A stretch of 64,000 nt of DNA from Amycolatopsis australiensis (GTDB lineage Bacteria; Actinomycetota; Actinomycetes; Mycobacteriales; Pseudonocardiaceae), in assembly GCF_900119165.1 (NCBI RefSeq), contig NZ_FPJG01000006.1, positions 2,542,001 through 2,606,000 on the forward strand. The letters run 5' to 3'. This document shows, one piece after another, positions 55,009 through 63,311 of this stretch (position 1 is the stretch's first letter; every line of letters begins with the position of its first letter). The notes beneath the pieces were generated by a model that worked only from the letters and a program-made list of their open reading frames with translations, searched no databases and had not been told where the DNA came from. The position numbers and the translations under genes were made by a program.

Positions 55009-55329
55009 ATGATCCTCATCGTGGTCAAGTTCCCGGTCAAGCCCGAGTACGCGGACTCCTGGCCGGACATCGTCGCGGACTTCACCCGCAACACGCGCGC
55101 AGAAGCGGGCAACAAGTTCTTCGAGTGGTCCCGCAGCCTCGAGGACGAGAACACATACGTGCTGGTGGAGGGCTTCGAAGGCCAGGACGCCGCCGTCGCG
55201 CACGTCAGCTCCGAGCACTTCAAGACGGCCGTCGCGACGCTGGGCGCCTACATCTCCGGCCACCCGCAGATCATCAACGTGCAGGACGCCTCGGACTGGG
55301 GCCCGATGGCCGAGATCGCGCCACACTAA
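55009..55329 (+). CDS. ABM-domain (antibiotic biosynthesis monooxygenase-like) protein
   Basis: A 106-residue dimeric alpha/beta-barrel protein of the ABM fold: ILIVVKFPVKPEYADSWPDI at the N-terminus, then RAEAGNKFFEWSRSLEDENT and YVLVEGFEGQDAAVAH. Such proteins include small cofactor-free monooxygenases and many of unknown role. GTGGAGG stands before the chosen ATG; an upstream GTG at 55000 would add three residues. Confidence 0.82.
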   Translation: MILIVVKFPVKPEYADSWPDIVADFTRNTRAEAGNKFFEWSRSLEDENTYVLVEGFEGQDAAVAHVSSEHFKTAVATLGAYISGHPQIINVQDASDWGPMAEIAPH

Positions 55330-55339
55330 ACTCGCGGGG

Positions 55340-56578
55340 GTGACCCTCGTCGAGATCCCCGGCTCCAAGTCCGTCACCGCCCGTGGCCTGTTCCTCGCCG
55401 CGGCCGCGCACGGGACCACCACGCTCGGCCGTCCGCTGCACTCGGACGACACCGAGGGCTTCGCCGAGGGCCTGGTCAAGCTCGGGTACCGCGTCGACCG
55501 GCAGCCGGGCGCGTGGACGATCGAGGGCCGCCCGTCCGGGCCCGGCGTCGCCGAAGCGGACGTCTTCTGCCGCGACGGTGCCACGACGGCCCGGTTCCTG
55601 CCCGCGCTCGCCGCGGCCGGCACCGGGACGTTCCACTTCGACGCGTCCGAGCAGATGCGCCGCCGCCCGCTGGGGCCGCTGACCGACGCGCTGCGGGAAC
55701 TGGGCGTCGACCTGACCTTCGAGGGCGAGCCGGGCCACCACCCGCTGACGGTCCGCGCGAACGGCATCAAGGGCGGGTCCCTCACCCTGGACGCGGGGCT
55801 GTCGTCGCAGTTCCTGACGGCGTTGCTGCTGGTCGCGCCGCTGACCGCGGAGGGCCTGCGGATCACGGTGACCGATCTCGTGTCGGTGCCGTACGTCGAG
55901 ATCACCCTCGAGATGATGCGCCGCTTCGGCGTGGAGGTCCGCCGGGAGGGGAAGACGTTCGTGGTGCCGCCGCAGCCGTACCAGGCGTGCGAGTACCCGG
56001 TGGAGCCGGACGCGTCGACGGCGAGCTACTTCCTGGCCGCGGCGGCGGTCACGGGCCGGACGGTGACCATCCCCGGCCTCGGTTCGGACGCCCTGCAGGG
56101 CGACGTCCGGTTCGCCGACGTGCTGCGCGAGATGGGCGCGCACGTTGAGCTGGGCCCGGACTCGGTGACGGTGGCGGGCCCGTCCGGCGGCCTGCGCGGC
56201 ATCACGGTCAACATGCGCGACATTTCGGACACGGTCCCGACCCTGGCGGCGATCGCGCCGTTCGCTTCGGGGCCGGTGCGCATCGAGGACGTGTACAACA
56301 CGCGCATCAAGGAGTGCGACCGCCTGGACGCCTGCGAGGAGAACCTGCGCGCGCTCGGAGTGCCGGTGGAGACGGGCCGCGACTGGATCGAGATCCGGCC
56401 GGGAACGCCGACGGGCGCCCTGGTGAAGTGCCGCCGCGACCACCGGATCGCGATGGCGTTCAGCATCACGGGCTTGCGCACGCCGGGTATCACGCTGGAC
56501 GATCCGGAGTGCGTGAAGAAGACGTTCCCCGGCTTCCACCAGGCGCTGGGGGTCCTGCGGCAGAGCTGGGGGATCTGA
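55340..56578 (+). CDS. aroA: EPSP synthase (3-phosphoshikimate 1-carboxyvinyltransferase), divergent type
   Basis: Joins shikimate-3-phosphate and PEP in aromatic synthesis. The 412-residue inside-out barrel enzyme begins EIPGSKSVTARGLFLAAAA (Lys10 and Ser11 for substrate binding), and has IKECDRLDACEENLRALG and CRRDHRIAMAFSI. The normally conserved GNAGTAxRP loop reads FCRDGATTARFL (76-87): Ala81 falls where E. coli has Gly96 and Phe86 where it has Pro101. The start is GTG, ten bases after the ABM gene, and the stop overlaps a 47-codon ORF. It may be the housekeeping enzyme or a special-purpose copy. Confidence 0.92.
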   Translation: MTLVEIPGSKSVTARGLFLAAAAHGTTTLGRPLHSDDTEGFAEGLVKLGYRVDRQPGAWTIEGRPSGPGVAEADVFCRDGATTARFLPALAAAGTGTFHFDASEQMRRRPLGPLTDALRELGVDLTFEGEPGHHPLTVRANGIKGGSLTLDAGLSSQFLTALLLVAPLTAEGLRITVTDLVSVPYVEITLEMMRRFGVEVRREGKTFVVPPQPYQACEYPVEPDASTASYFLAAAAVTGRTVTIPGLGSDALQGDVRFADVLREMGAHVELGPDSVTVAGPSGGLRGITVNMRDISDTVPTLAAIAPFASGPVRIEDVYNTRIKECDRLDACEENLRALGVPVETGRDWIEIRPGTPTGALVKCRRDHRIAMAFSITGLRTPGITLDDPECVKKTFPGFHQALGVLRQSWGI

Positions 56579-56721
56579 TGGCCGAGGAGAACCGCTTCGC
56601 GAAGCTGCCGGAGCGCGTGAAGCCGGAGCAGATGGTCACGACCCAGCCCGTGGACCCGGCCTTCGACGGCACTCCGGAGGTCGACCTGGAACGCTACTGG
56701 GCGGCCCACGAGCAGGGTTAG
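56578..56721 (+). CDS. 47-residue small protein coupled to aroA
   Basis: A short frame beginning with an ATG that overlaps the aroA stop (TGATG). The protein starts MAEENRFAKLPERVKPEQMV and ends LERYWAAHEQG; it is polar and proline-containing with no membrane segment. Its TAG stop overlaps the TAA stop of the convergent adenosyltransferase gene (TTAG). The coupled start and natural composition favour a real gene; function unknown. Confidence 0.6.
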   Translation: MAEENRFAKLPERVKPEQMVTTQPVDPAFDGTPEVDLERYWAAHEQG

Positions 56722-57290
56722 GACTGCCCGCCCGGCTGCCAGAGCACGTCGCCGTCCGGGTTCGCCAGCCGGGCCAGGATGAACAGCAGGTCCGACAGGC
56801 GGTTCAGGTACTTCACCGCCACCGGGTTCGTCGTCTCCGGCTCCGCCTCGTGCAATGCCCACGCCGAGCGCTCCGCCCGGCGCGCCACCGTCCTCGCCTG
56901 GTGCAGGAACGCCGCTCCCGGGGTGCCACCCGGCAGGATGAACGACGTCAGCTTCGGCAGCCGCTCGTTGAACTCGTCGCACCAGCCCTCCAGCCGGGCG
57001 ACGTAGTCCTCCGTGATCCGCAGCGGGGGGTACGGCGGGTCGTCCGAAACGGGCAGGCAGAGGTCCGCGCCGACGTCGAACAGGTCGTTCTGCACGCGGC
57101 GCAGCACGTTCGCGACTTCCGCCGGCAGCCCGCCGACCGCGATCGCCAGGCCCAGCACCGAATTCGTCTCGTCCGTGTCCGCGTACGCGCCCAGCCGCGG
57201 GGACGTCTTCGGCACGCGGGAACCGTCGCCGAGCGCGGTCGTGCCGTTGTCCCCGACCTTCGTGTAGACGCGGTTGATGCGAACGACCAT
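56718..57290 (-). CDS. Cob(I)yrinic acid a,c-diamide adenosyltransferase (PduO/MMAB type)
   Basis: Transfers adenosyl from ATP to cob(I)alamin, giving coenzyme B12. The 190-residue protein has the ATP-binding start VYTKVGDNGTTALGDGSRV, the middle VQNDLFDVGADL and RRAERSAWALHE. It lies on the minus strand beside murA, as in other actinobacteria. The window ends in a meaA-type mutase gene, a likely consumer of its product. Confidence 0.92.
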   Translation of the reverse strand: MVVRINRVYTKVGDNGTTALGDGSRVPKTSPRLGAYADTDETNSVLGLAIAVGGLPAEVANVLRRVQNDLFDVGADLCLPVSDDPPYPPLRITEDYVARLEGWCDEFNERLPKLTSFILPGGTPGAAFLHQARTVARRAERSAWALHEAEPETTNPVAVKYLNRLSDLLFILARLANPDGDVLWQPGGQS

Positions 57291-57351
57291 GAACCCACCA
57301 TAGCGGCCCCCGCCCGGGCCGAATCGGGGCGAGAGGGCATGATTGGCGGCC

Positions 57352-58626
57352 ATGAGCGAGCACTTCGACGTGCATGGCGGAGCCCGGCTGGTCGGCGAGG
57401 TCGACGTGGTCGGCGCGAAGAACAGCGTGCTGAAGCTGATGGCCGCCGCCCTCCTCGCGGAGGGCACCACGACCATCACGAACTGCCCGCAGATCCTGGA
57501 CGTCCCGCTGATGGCCGACGTGCTGCGCAGCGTCGGCTGCGAGGTCGTCATCGAGGGCGACACCGCCACCATCACGACGCCGGCCGAGCTGTCGCACCGC
57601 GCGGACTCGCCGGCGATGGGCAAGCTGCGCGCGTCCGTCTGCGTGCTGGGCCCGCTGGTCGGGCGGCTGAAGCAGGCCGTCGTGGCACTGCCCGGCGGCG
57701 ACGCGATCGGGTCGCGGCCGCTGGACATGCACCAGAACGGCCTGCGCAAGCTGGGCGCGACGAGCACGATCGAGCACGGCTGCGTCGTCGCGAAGGCCGA
57801 GACGCTGGTCGGCGCCCAGATCTGGCTGGACTTCCCGAGCGTCGGCGCCACCGAGAACATCCTGATGGCGGCCGTGCTGGCCGAGGGCACCACGGTGATC
57901 GACAACGCCGCGCGCGAGCCGGAGATCGCCGACATCTGCACGATGCTCACCGAGATGGGCGCGAAGATCGAGGGCGCCGGGACGTCGACGCTGACCGTGC
58001 ACGGCGTCGAGAAGCTGTACCCGACCGAGCACCGCGTGATCGGCGACCGGATCGTGGGCGCGACCTGGGCGTTCGCCGCCTCGATGACTCGCGGCGACAT
58101 CACCGTCCGCGGCGTCAACCCGCACCACCTCGACCTGGTGCTGAACAAGCTGCAGCTGGCCGGCGCGGAGGTCGAGACGTTCGGTGACAAGGGCTTCCGC
58201 GTGGTCCAGGCGGACCGCCCGAAGGCGGTCGACTGGGTGACGCTGCCGTACCCCGGGTTCGCCACCGACCTGCAGCCGTTCGCGGTGGCGCTCTCGGCGG
58301 TGTCGGAGGGCACGTCGATGATCACGGAGAACGTCTACGAGGCGCGCTTCCGCTTCATCGAGGAGATGGTCCGGTTGTCGGGCGACGCCCGCACGGACGG
58401 CCACCACGCGGTGGTCCGCGGTGTCGAGAAGCTGTCGAGCGCGCCGGTCTGGGCGTCCGACATCCGCGCGGGCGCGGGGCTGGTGCTGGCGGGCCTGTGC
58501 GCGGACGGTGTCACCGAGGTCTGGGACGTCTTCCACATCGACCGCGGCTACCCGCACTTCGTGGAGAACCTCAACCGCCTCGGCGCCCGCATCGAGCGGG
58601 TCAGCGGCGAGCCGGACCGCAAGTGA
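57352..58626 (+). CDS. murA: UDP-N-acetylglucosamine 1-carboxyvinyltransferase
   Basis: First committed step of peptidoglycan synthesis, adding enolpyruvate from PEP to UDP-GlcNAc. The 424-residue protein has the N-terminal [20 protein letters not shown], the catalytic loop [16 protein letters not shown] and the C-terminal [20 protein letters not shown]. Asp117 stands where most bacteria have the fosfomycin-alkylated cysteine, as in Mycobacterium tuberculosis. I used the ATG at [10 protein letters not shown]; a TTG three codons upstream is less likely. In many relatives rRNA genes follow murA, but here a tetR gene does. Confidence 0.96.
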   Translation: MSEHFDVHGGARLVGEVDVVGAKNSVLKLMAAALLAEGTTTITNCPQILDVPLMADVLRSVGCEVVIEGDTATITTPAELSHRADSPAMGKLRASVCVLGPLVGRLKQAVVALPGGDAIGSRPLDMHQNGLRKLGATSTIEHGCVVAKAETLVGAQIWLDFPSVGATENILMAAVLAEGTTVIDNAAREPEIADICTMLTEMGAKIEGAGTSTLTVHGVEKLYPTEHRVIGDRIVGATWAFAASMTRGDITVRGVNPHHLDLVLNKLQLAGAEVETFGDKGFRVVQADRPKAVDWVTLPYPGFATDLQPFAVALSAVSEGTSMITENVYEARFRFIEEMVRLSGDARTDGHHAVVRGVEKLSSAPVWASDIRAGAGLVLAGLCADGVTEVWDVFHIDRGYPHFVENLNRLGARIERVSGEPDRK

Positions 58627-58627
58627 G

Positions 58628-59221
58628 TCAGGCGTCCTGCGCGCCCAGCGCGCGCAGGGCGTAGGCCACCAGCCGGTCGACGTAGTCGGGGCCCGGTGGC
58701 GCCTGCCGGACCACCAGCCGCCAGTAGATCGGCGCGGCCAGCGCGTCCAGCGCCATCTCGAGGTCCAGGTCCCCGGGCAGCTCGCCGCGCGCGATCGCCC
58801 GGCGCAGCATCACCTCGCCGGCTTCCCGCCGGGTCGCGCCGATGTACTCGCGCGCGGTCCGGCTCCACTCGGGGTTCCGCGCCGACTCGGCGACCAGGTC
58901 CGGCAGGATGCGCGAGAACATCGGGTGGGTCAGCCAGCCGATCAGCGCGTGCATCGTTTCCCGCAGGTCGCCGCGCAATGAACCGGTGTCGGCTTCGGCC
59001 GCGCGGGACACGCTGAACTCCGTCACGACCGCGTCGACCATCTCCTGCTTCGAGCGCCACCGCCGGTAGAGCGCGCTCTTGCCGACGCCGGCGCGTTTCG
59101 CCACGGCCTCCATCGACAGCCGTCCGTAGCCCTGCTCGGCGAGCTCCTGCAGAACCGCGTCGGTGATCGCCTGCGTGACCTCGGGCTGGAGGACCGCCGC
59201 GCCGGTGGGGGTGCGTGCCAT
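58628..59221 (-). CDS. TetR-family transcriptional regulator
   Basis: A 197-residue repressor. The N-terminal HTH is QELAEQGYGRLSMEAVAKRA GVGKSALYRRWRSKQEM, read as one block of ~37 residues (25-61), followed by a helical ligand-binding domain. It is divergent from the NTF2-NmrA-hydrolase operon, with strong inverted repeats between them, so it probably represses that operon and itself. Confidence 0.9.
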   Translation of the reverse strand: MARTPTGAAVLQPEVTQAITDAVLQELAEQGYGRLSMEAVAKRAGVGKSALYRRWRSKQEMVDAVVTEFSVSRAAEADTGSLRGDLRETMHALIGWLTHPMFSRILPDLVAESARNPEWSRTAREYIGATRREAGEVMLRRAIARGELPGDLDLEMALDALAAPIYWRLVVRQAPPGPDYVDRLVAYALRALGAQDA

Positions 59222-59245
59222 GGCCGCAGTCTAGCGGGTGGACGA

Positions 59246-59294
59246 GACGGTACCGTCCCGTCTAGTCTATCGTCGGGACGGTACCGTACCGTCC
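59246..59294. promoter_or_regulatory. Paired palindromic TetR operator region
   Basis: ACGGTACCGTCCCG (59247-59260) and its exact reverse complement CGGGACGGTACCGT (59274-59287) form a 14-base inverted repeat with a 13-base spacer. Each arm holds a palindrome (GACGGTACCGTC, 59246-59257), and a further ACCGTCC follows at 59288-59294. The region lies between tetR (start 59221) and the operon start (59315), right over both expected promoters. Confidence 0.8.
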
Positions 59295-59314
59295 AATCGT
59301 CGAAGGAGCTGCCG

Positions 59315-59752
59315 ATGCGACCACGCGACCTCGTCGAGCGCGGCCTGGCCCTGCTGCTGGAGCACGACATGGCCGGGTTCGCCGGGCTGTGGGCCGAGGA
59401 CGGCGTCCTCGAGTTCCCCTTCGCCGGGCCCGGCTACCCGCCGCGCGTCGAAGGACGCGACGCGATCCGCGAGTACCTGCGGGACTACCCGAACGTGCTC
59501 GACGTCCGTGCGATCACCGCGAAGACCCTGCACGAGACCGCCGACCCGGCCGTGATCGTCGGGGAGTTCACCGTCGCCGGTGTCGTCGTGGCGACGCAGC
59601 AGCCGTACGAGCTGTCGTACGTCGCCGTGATCACCGTCGAGAACGGCGAAATCCGGCACTACCGCGATTACTGGAGCCCGCTCGCCGCCGCCGAGATCCT
59701 GGGCGGCGCCGATGAGCTGCTGGCGGCCTTCACCGGTGGCGACCGTGGCTGA
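59315..59752 (+). CDS. SnoaL/NTF2-like protein
   Basis: A 145-residue cone-fold protein of the SnoaL/ketosteroid-isomerase type: RGLALLLEHDMAGFAGLWAE, DGVLEFPFAGPGYPPRVEGR, DAIREYLRDY and HYRDYWSPLAAAEIL. Enzyme or binding role cannot be settled. The ATG has AAGGAG upstream. First gene of an operon with an NmrA-like reductase and an alpha/beta hydrolase, an arrangement suited to small-molecule modification or detoxification. Confidence 0.87.
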   Translation: MRPRDLVERGLALLLEHDMAGFAGLWAEDGVLEFPFAGPGYPPRVEGRDAIREYLRDYPNVLDVRAITAKTLHETADPAVIVGEFTVAGVVVATQQPYELSYVAVITVENGEIRHYRDYWSPLAAAEILGGADELLAAFTGGDRG

Positions 59753-60563
59753 AGTCCTGGTCATCGGCGGTACCGGCACGACCGGCGGCCGGGTCGTGGC
59801 GGGGCTGCGCGCGAACGGCGTCACCGCACGGGCCGCGACCCGCAAGCCGGGCGAGCCCGGTCAGGTCCGGTTCGACTGGACCGACCGGGCGACCCACGCC
59901 GACGCGGTGCGCGGCTGTTCCGCGGTGTACCTGCTGGCTCCCGTCGGGGAGGCCGATCCCGCGCGGCTGGTCGAGCCCTTCCTGCGGGACGCGCTGGCCG
60001 CGGGCGTGCGCCGGGTCGTCCTGCTCGGCTCGTCGGCCGTCACCGCCGAGACGCCCGGCCTGGGCGGGCTGTCGCGGCTGGTGCGCGCGGCGCCGGAGTG
60101 GGCGGTGCTGCGGCCGTCGTGGTTCATGCAGAACTTCACCGGTGCGCACCCGGTCGCCCAGGGGGTGCGGGACGGCGAGATCGTCACCGCGACCGGCGAC
60201 GGCCGCGTCGCGTTCGTCGACGCCGGCGACATCGCGGCGGTCGCGGTCCGCGCGCTGACCGACCCCGAACCGCACAACACCGAACACGTCCTGACCGGTC
60301 CGTCGGCCTTGAGCTACGCCGAGGCCGCTTCGGTCGTTTCCGCGCGTCTCGGACGTCCGGTGCGCCACCGCGCGGTCAGCACCGCCGAGCTCACCGCGCG
60401 GCTGGCGGCCTCCGGGATGCCGGCGGACTTCGCCGCCGTCCTCGCCGCGCTCGACGAAGACATCCGCCGCGGTGCCGAAGACCGCGTCACCCCGGCCGTC
60501 GAGCAGGTCACCGGGCGGCCCGCCCGCGCGTTCGCGACTTTCGTGGAGGAAGAAATCCGATGA
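59736..60563 (+). CDS. NmrA-like NAD(P)-binding protein
   Basis: A ~275-residue atypical short-chain dehydrogenase: VLVIGGTGTTGGRVVAGLRA at the N-terminus, VVLLGSSAVTAETPGL, VLRPSWFMQNF and FVDAGDIAAVAVRAL. Like NmrA/quinone reductase 2-type proteins it binds NAD(P)H and may reduce a quinone or act as a redox sensor. GTG at 59736 overlaps the end of the previous gene; GTG at 59745 is an alternative start. Its stop overlaps the next start (ATGA). Confidence 0.86.
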   Translation: MATVAEVLVIGGTGTTGGRVVAGLRANGVTARAATRKPGEPGQVRFDWTDRATHADAVRGCSAVYLLAPVGEADPARLVEPFLRDALAAGVRRVVLLGSSAVTAETPGLGGLSRLVRAAPEWAVLRPSWFMQNFTGAHPVAQGVRDGEIVTATGDGRVAFVDAGDIAAVAVRALTDPEPHNTEHVLTGPSALSYAEAASVVSARLGRPVRHRAVSTAELTARLAASGMPADFAAVLAALDEDIRRGAEDRVTPAVEQVTGRPARAFATFVEEEIR

Positions 60564-61750
60564 AGCAGCTCCTGTTCGAAGACGACCCCCAGTTCTGGTT
60601 CGAGACGCTGCGCCTGTTCGGCCAGGCGGCCTACGGCGGTGCCGACTTCGGCGAAGTGCTCGCCGCCGCGTCGACCGTGACGGCGGGCGACTACGACAGC
60701 TGGCACGACGCCTACCGCGGCCTGGCCGACCGGCTCTACGCCGAAGCGGCCGACGCGGGCCCGGTGACCGCGCGAGATCTGCTGCTGCGCGCGTCGACGT
60801 ACTACTTCTCGGCGGGGTTCTTCCTCCACGGCGACCCGGCGGACCCGCGGATCGCGGCGGCCTACGACCGCAGTGTCGAGTGCTTCCGGCGCGCGGGTGT
60901 CGCGGAACCGGTCGAGATCCCTTACGAGGGCACGGTTTTGCGCGGCTACCTCTATCGCGCCTCGGGCGACGGGCCGAAGCCGGTGCTGATCATGCACAGC
61001 GGGTTCGACGGCAGTGCCGAGGAACTGCACTTCATGGGCGCGGCCGCGGGCGTCGAGCGCGGCTACCACGTCCTGACGTTCGACGGTCCCGGGCAGCCGG
61101 GCGCGATCCGGCACGAGAAGCTCGTGTTCCGCCCGGACTGGGAGCACGTCGTCACGCCGGTGGTGGACCACGTGCTGGGCCTCGACGGTGTCGACCCGGC
61201 CCGGATCGCGCTGCTGGGTGTCAGTCTCGGTGGCGTCCTGGCCCCGCGGGCGGCGGCGTTCGAGCGGCGGCTGGCGGCGGTCGTCGCGGTCGACGGCGTC
61301 TACGACGCGGGTGCCGCGGTGACCGGCCTGCTGCCTTGGGACCGCGCGGAGATCGTCCGCCGGGCCCGTGCCGAGCACGACGAGGAGTTCGACGCGCTGC
61401 TGCTCGCCGGACGCCAGGCCAGCTCCACGCTGCGGTGGGCGTGCGATCACGGCCGATACGCCATGGGCGCGGCGACCGACCGCGAGTTCGTCGCGAAGTA
61501 CCTCGAGTACACGCTCGAAGACGGCGTCGCGGAGAAGATCACGTGCCCGACGCTGGTCTGCGAAGCGGCGGACGACCTGTTCTTCGGCGGTGCCGCGGAA
61601 ACCGAGCCGCGCCGGTTGTACGCACACCTGAAGGCGCCCAAGACGTTGCTGACGTTCACCGCGGAGGAGGGCGCCGACGCCCACTGCCACGTCGGCGCCC
61701 TGCGGCTCGCGGCCGGCCGGATCTACGACTGGCTGGACCGCACGCTGTAG
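60560..61750 (+). CDS. Alpha/beta hydrolase with helical N-terminal domain
   Basis: A 396-residue hydrolase resembling 2,6-dihydroxypseudooxynicotine hydrolase-type C-C or ester hydrolases. The first ~125 residues are a helical cap domain (QFWFETLRLFGQAAYGGADF, LLRASTYYFSAGFFLHG). The core has IMHSGFDGSAEEL, FDGPGQPG, nucleophile elbow GVSLGGVLAPR, an acid in CEAADDLFFGG, and a candidate catalytic His in GADAHCHVGA. Third gene of the TetR-controlled operon, ATGA-coupled. Confidence 0.87.
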   Translation: MKQLLFEDDPQFWFETLRLFGQAAYGGADFGEVLAAASTVTAGDYDSWHDAYRGLADRLYAEAADAGPVTARDLLLRASTYYFSAGFFLHGDPADPRIAAAYDRSVECFRRAGVAEPVEIPYEGTVLRGYLYRASGDGPKPVLIMHSGFDGSAEELHFMGAAAGVERGYHVLTFDGPGQPGAIRHEKLVFRPDWEHVVTPVVDHVLGLDGVDPARIALLGVSLGGVLAPRAAAFERRLAAVVAVDGVYDAGAAVTGLLPWDRAEIVRRARAEHDEEFDALLLAGRQASSTLRWACDHGRYAMGAATDREFVAKYLEYTLEDGVAEKITCPTLVCEAADDLFFGGAAETEPRRLYAHLKAPKTLLTFTAEEGADAHCHVGALRLAAGRIYDWLDRTL

Positions 61751-61781
61751 GCGTCGGCCGACGGCCGCGGATGCGGTGCAC

Positions 61782-61868
61782 GCCCGCGACGATGCGCAGC
61801 AGCGACTCGGCGAGCGTCCACTCCGGGGTGAGGAATGGCGGCAGCATCGTCTTCGTCACCTTGAAGTG
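61782..61868 (-). pseudogene. Fragment of a third LysE-family gene
   Basis: On the minus strand a ~29-codon stretch reads HFKVTKTMLPPFLTPEWTLA and then ESLLRIVAG. It lines up with NPKVIVLYLSVLPQFLTPSS TLAESLLLAY of the intact LysE gene just upstream (region around residues 128-157). The frame breaks on both sides. It looks like the remains of a third tandem copy, in the otherwise empty 206-base gap between the hydrolase gene and the LysE pair. Confidence 0.65.
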
Positions 61869-61956
61869 GGCTGGGGCCGCCCGCGCCAGGTGGCGATCAG
61901 CACGAGCACGACGAAAGCACGTGCGCGCCACAAGCTCCCCAGGTCTTGAATCCCGA

Positions 61957-62580
61957 CTAGGACTCCAGGGCCAGTGCCGCGCCGAATCCCAGCAGCGCGG
62001 TGCCCGTCGCGCCGTCCAGCATCCGCCGGACCCGGCGGCGCTGCAGCCACGCGCGCACCCGGTGCACGAACAACAGCAGCAGCACCTGCCACACGACGCC
62101 GAGCGCCGCGACCGTGTACGCCAGCAGCAGCGACTCGGCCAACGTCGACGACGGCGTGAGGAACTGCGGCAGCACCGACAGGTACAGCACGATCACCTTC
62201 GGGTTGGTGATGTTGGACAGGAACCCTTCGCGGAACCGGCGTCCCCGCGCCGCGCGGGCGCGCCGGACGTCGTCCAGGGCCGCGTAGTCCCCGCGCCACG
62301 CGCCGCGCAGTGCCTGGATGCCCAGGAACACCAGGTACGCCGCGCCGAGCCACTTCACCGTCTCGAACAGCGGCTGGTACCGGGTGATCACCGCGCCCAG
62401 GCCGAGTGCCGCGGCCGTGCCCTGCAGGAAGTTGGCGACGGTGATGCCCGCGCACGCCCAGCCGCCACCGCGCGGGCCGCCGGTCAGGGCGTTCTTCAGC
62501 ACCACCATCGTGTCCGGGCCGGGCATCATCGCCAGGAACGCCATCATCCCGGCGAACCCCAGGTACGTGCTCCAGGTCAT
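61957..62580 (-). CDS. LysE/RhtB-family amino acid exporter, copy 2
   Basis: A 207-residue, six-span exporter. MMPGPDTMVVLKNAL is the LysE family signature; GAAYLVFLGIQALRGAWRG and FREGFLSNITNPKVIVLYLS follow. It exports an amino acid or related small solute. It is clearly a tandem duplicate of the upstream copy: the same length, the same end (GFGAALALES) and most motifs. Its ATG overlaps the stop of that copy (ATGA). Confidence 0.9.
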   Translation of the reverse strand: MTWSTYLGFAGMMAFLAMMPGPDTMVVLKNALTGGPRGGGWACAGITVANFLQGTAAALGLGAVITRYQPLFETVKWLGAAYLVFLGIQALRGAWRGDYAALDDVRRARAARGRRFREGFLSNITNPKVIVLYLSVLPQFLTPSSTLAESLLLAYTVAALGVVWQVLLLLFVHRVRAWLQRRRVRRMLDGATGTALLGFGAALALES

Positions 62581-63203
62581 CAGGACTCCAGTGCGAGCGC
62601 GGCGCCGAAGCCGACCAGCGCGGTGCCGGTGACGCCGTCGAGCGTCCGGCGCACCCGGCGGCGGCCCAGCCAGGCGCGGACGCGGTGCACGAACAGCAGC
62701 AGCGCCAGCAGCCACAGCCCGCCGAGCACGGCGACCGTGTAGGCCAGCACCAGGGAGTCCGCGACGCTCGACTTGGCCGTCAGGAACTGCGGCAGCACGG
62801 AAAGGTAGAGCACCAGCACCTTCGGGTTGGTGACGTTGGAGAGGAAGCCCTCGCGGAACCGCCGGAAACCCCCGCCGCGCCGGCGCTGGACCTGCTCGAC
62901 GACGTCGTACTTGCCGCGGAACGCGCCGCGCAGCGCCTGGACACCGAGGAAGACGAGGTAGGCCGCGCCGACCCACTTGAGCGCGAGGAACACCGGCTGC
63001 GACCGCGCGATCAAGACGCCGAGGCCGAGCGCCGCGGCGGTGCCCTGCAGGGCGTTGCCGGTGAAGATGCCGAGCGAGGCGAGCAGCCCGCCGCGGAACC
63101 CGCCGGAGAGCGCGTTCTTCAGCATCACCATCGTGTCCGGGCCCGGCGCGAGCACGATCAGGACCACGATGACCAGGTAACTCCCGTACACACTCCACGT
63201 CAC
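62580..63203 (-). CDS. LysE/RhtB-family amino acid exporter, copy 1
   Basis: A 207-residue, six-span exporter with LAPGPDTMVMLKNAL, GAAYLVFLGVQALRGAFRG and FREGFLSNVTNPKVLVLYLS. The start is a GTG (VTWSVYGSY). It leads a two-gene operon with its own duplicate; differences are concentrated in the first two membrane spans and the central loop (RRRGGGFRR versus RARAARGRR), which might alter specificity. Confidence 0.9.
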   Translation of the reverse strand: MTWSVYGSYLVIVVLIVLAPGPDTMVMLKNALSGGFRGGLLASLGIFTGNALQGTAAALGLGVLIARSQPVFLALKWVGAAYLVFLGVQALRGAFRGKYDVVEQVQRRRGGGFRRFREGFLSNVTNPKVLVLYLSVLPQFLTAKSSVADSLVLAYTVAVLGGLWLLALLLFVHRVRAWLGRRRVRRTLDGVTGTALVGFGAALALES

Positions 63204-63311
63204 GGTTACCCAAGCTAACCGACGCGGGCGGGTCGGGTCTCGCGGTTTTCCGTCACAGCGCTGCGCGCTCGGGGCTCGGCGCGGACCGGCCCGGCGGAGT
63301 AGTGTTCGGCC

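Noticed and set aside
60472..62742. 756-codon plus-strand open frame opposite the LysE genes and across the hydrolase gene
   Set aside because: Arg/Gly/Ala-rich shadow frame; the hydrolase frame and the minus-strand LysE genes carry conserved motifs and coupled starts.
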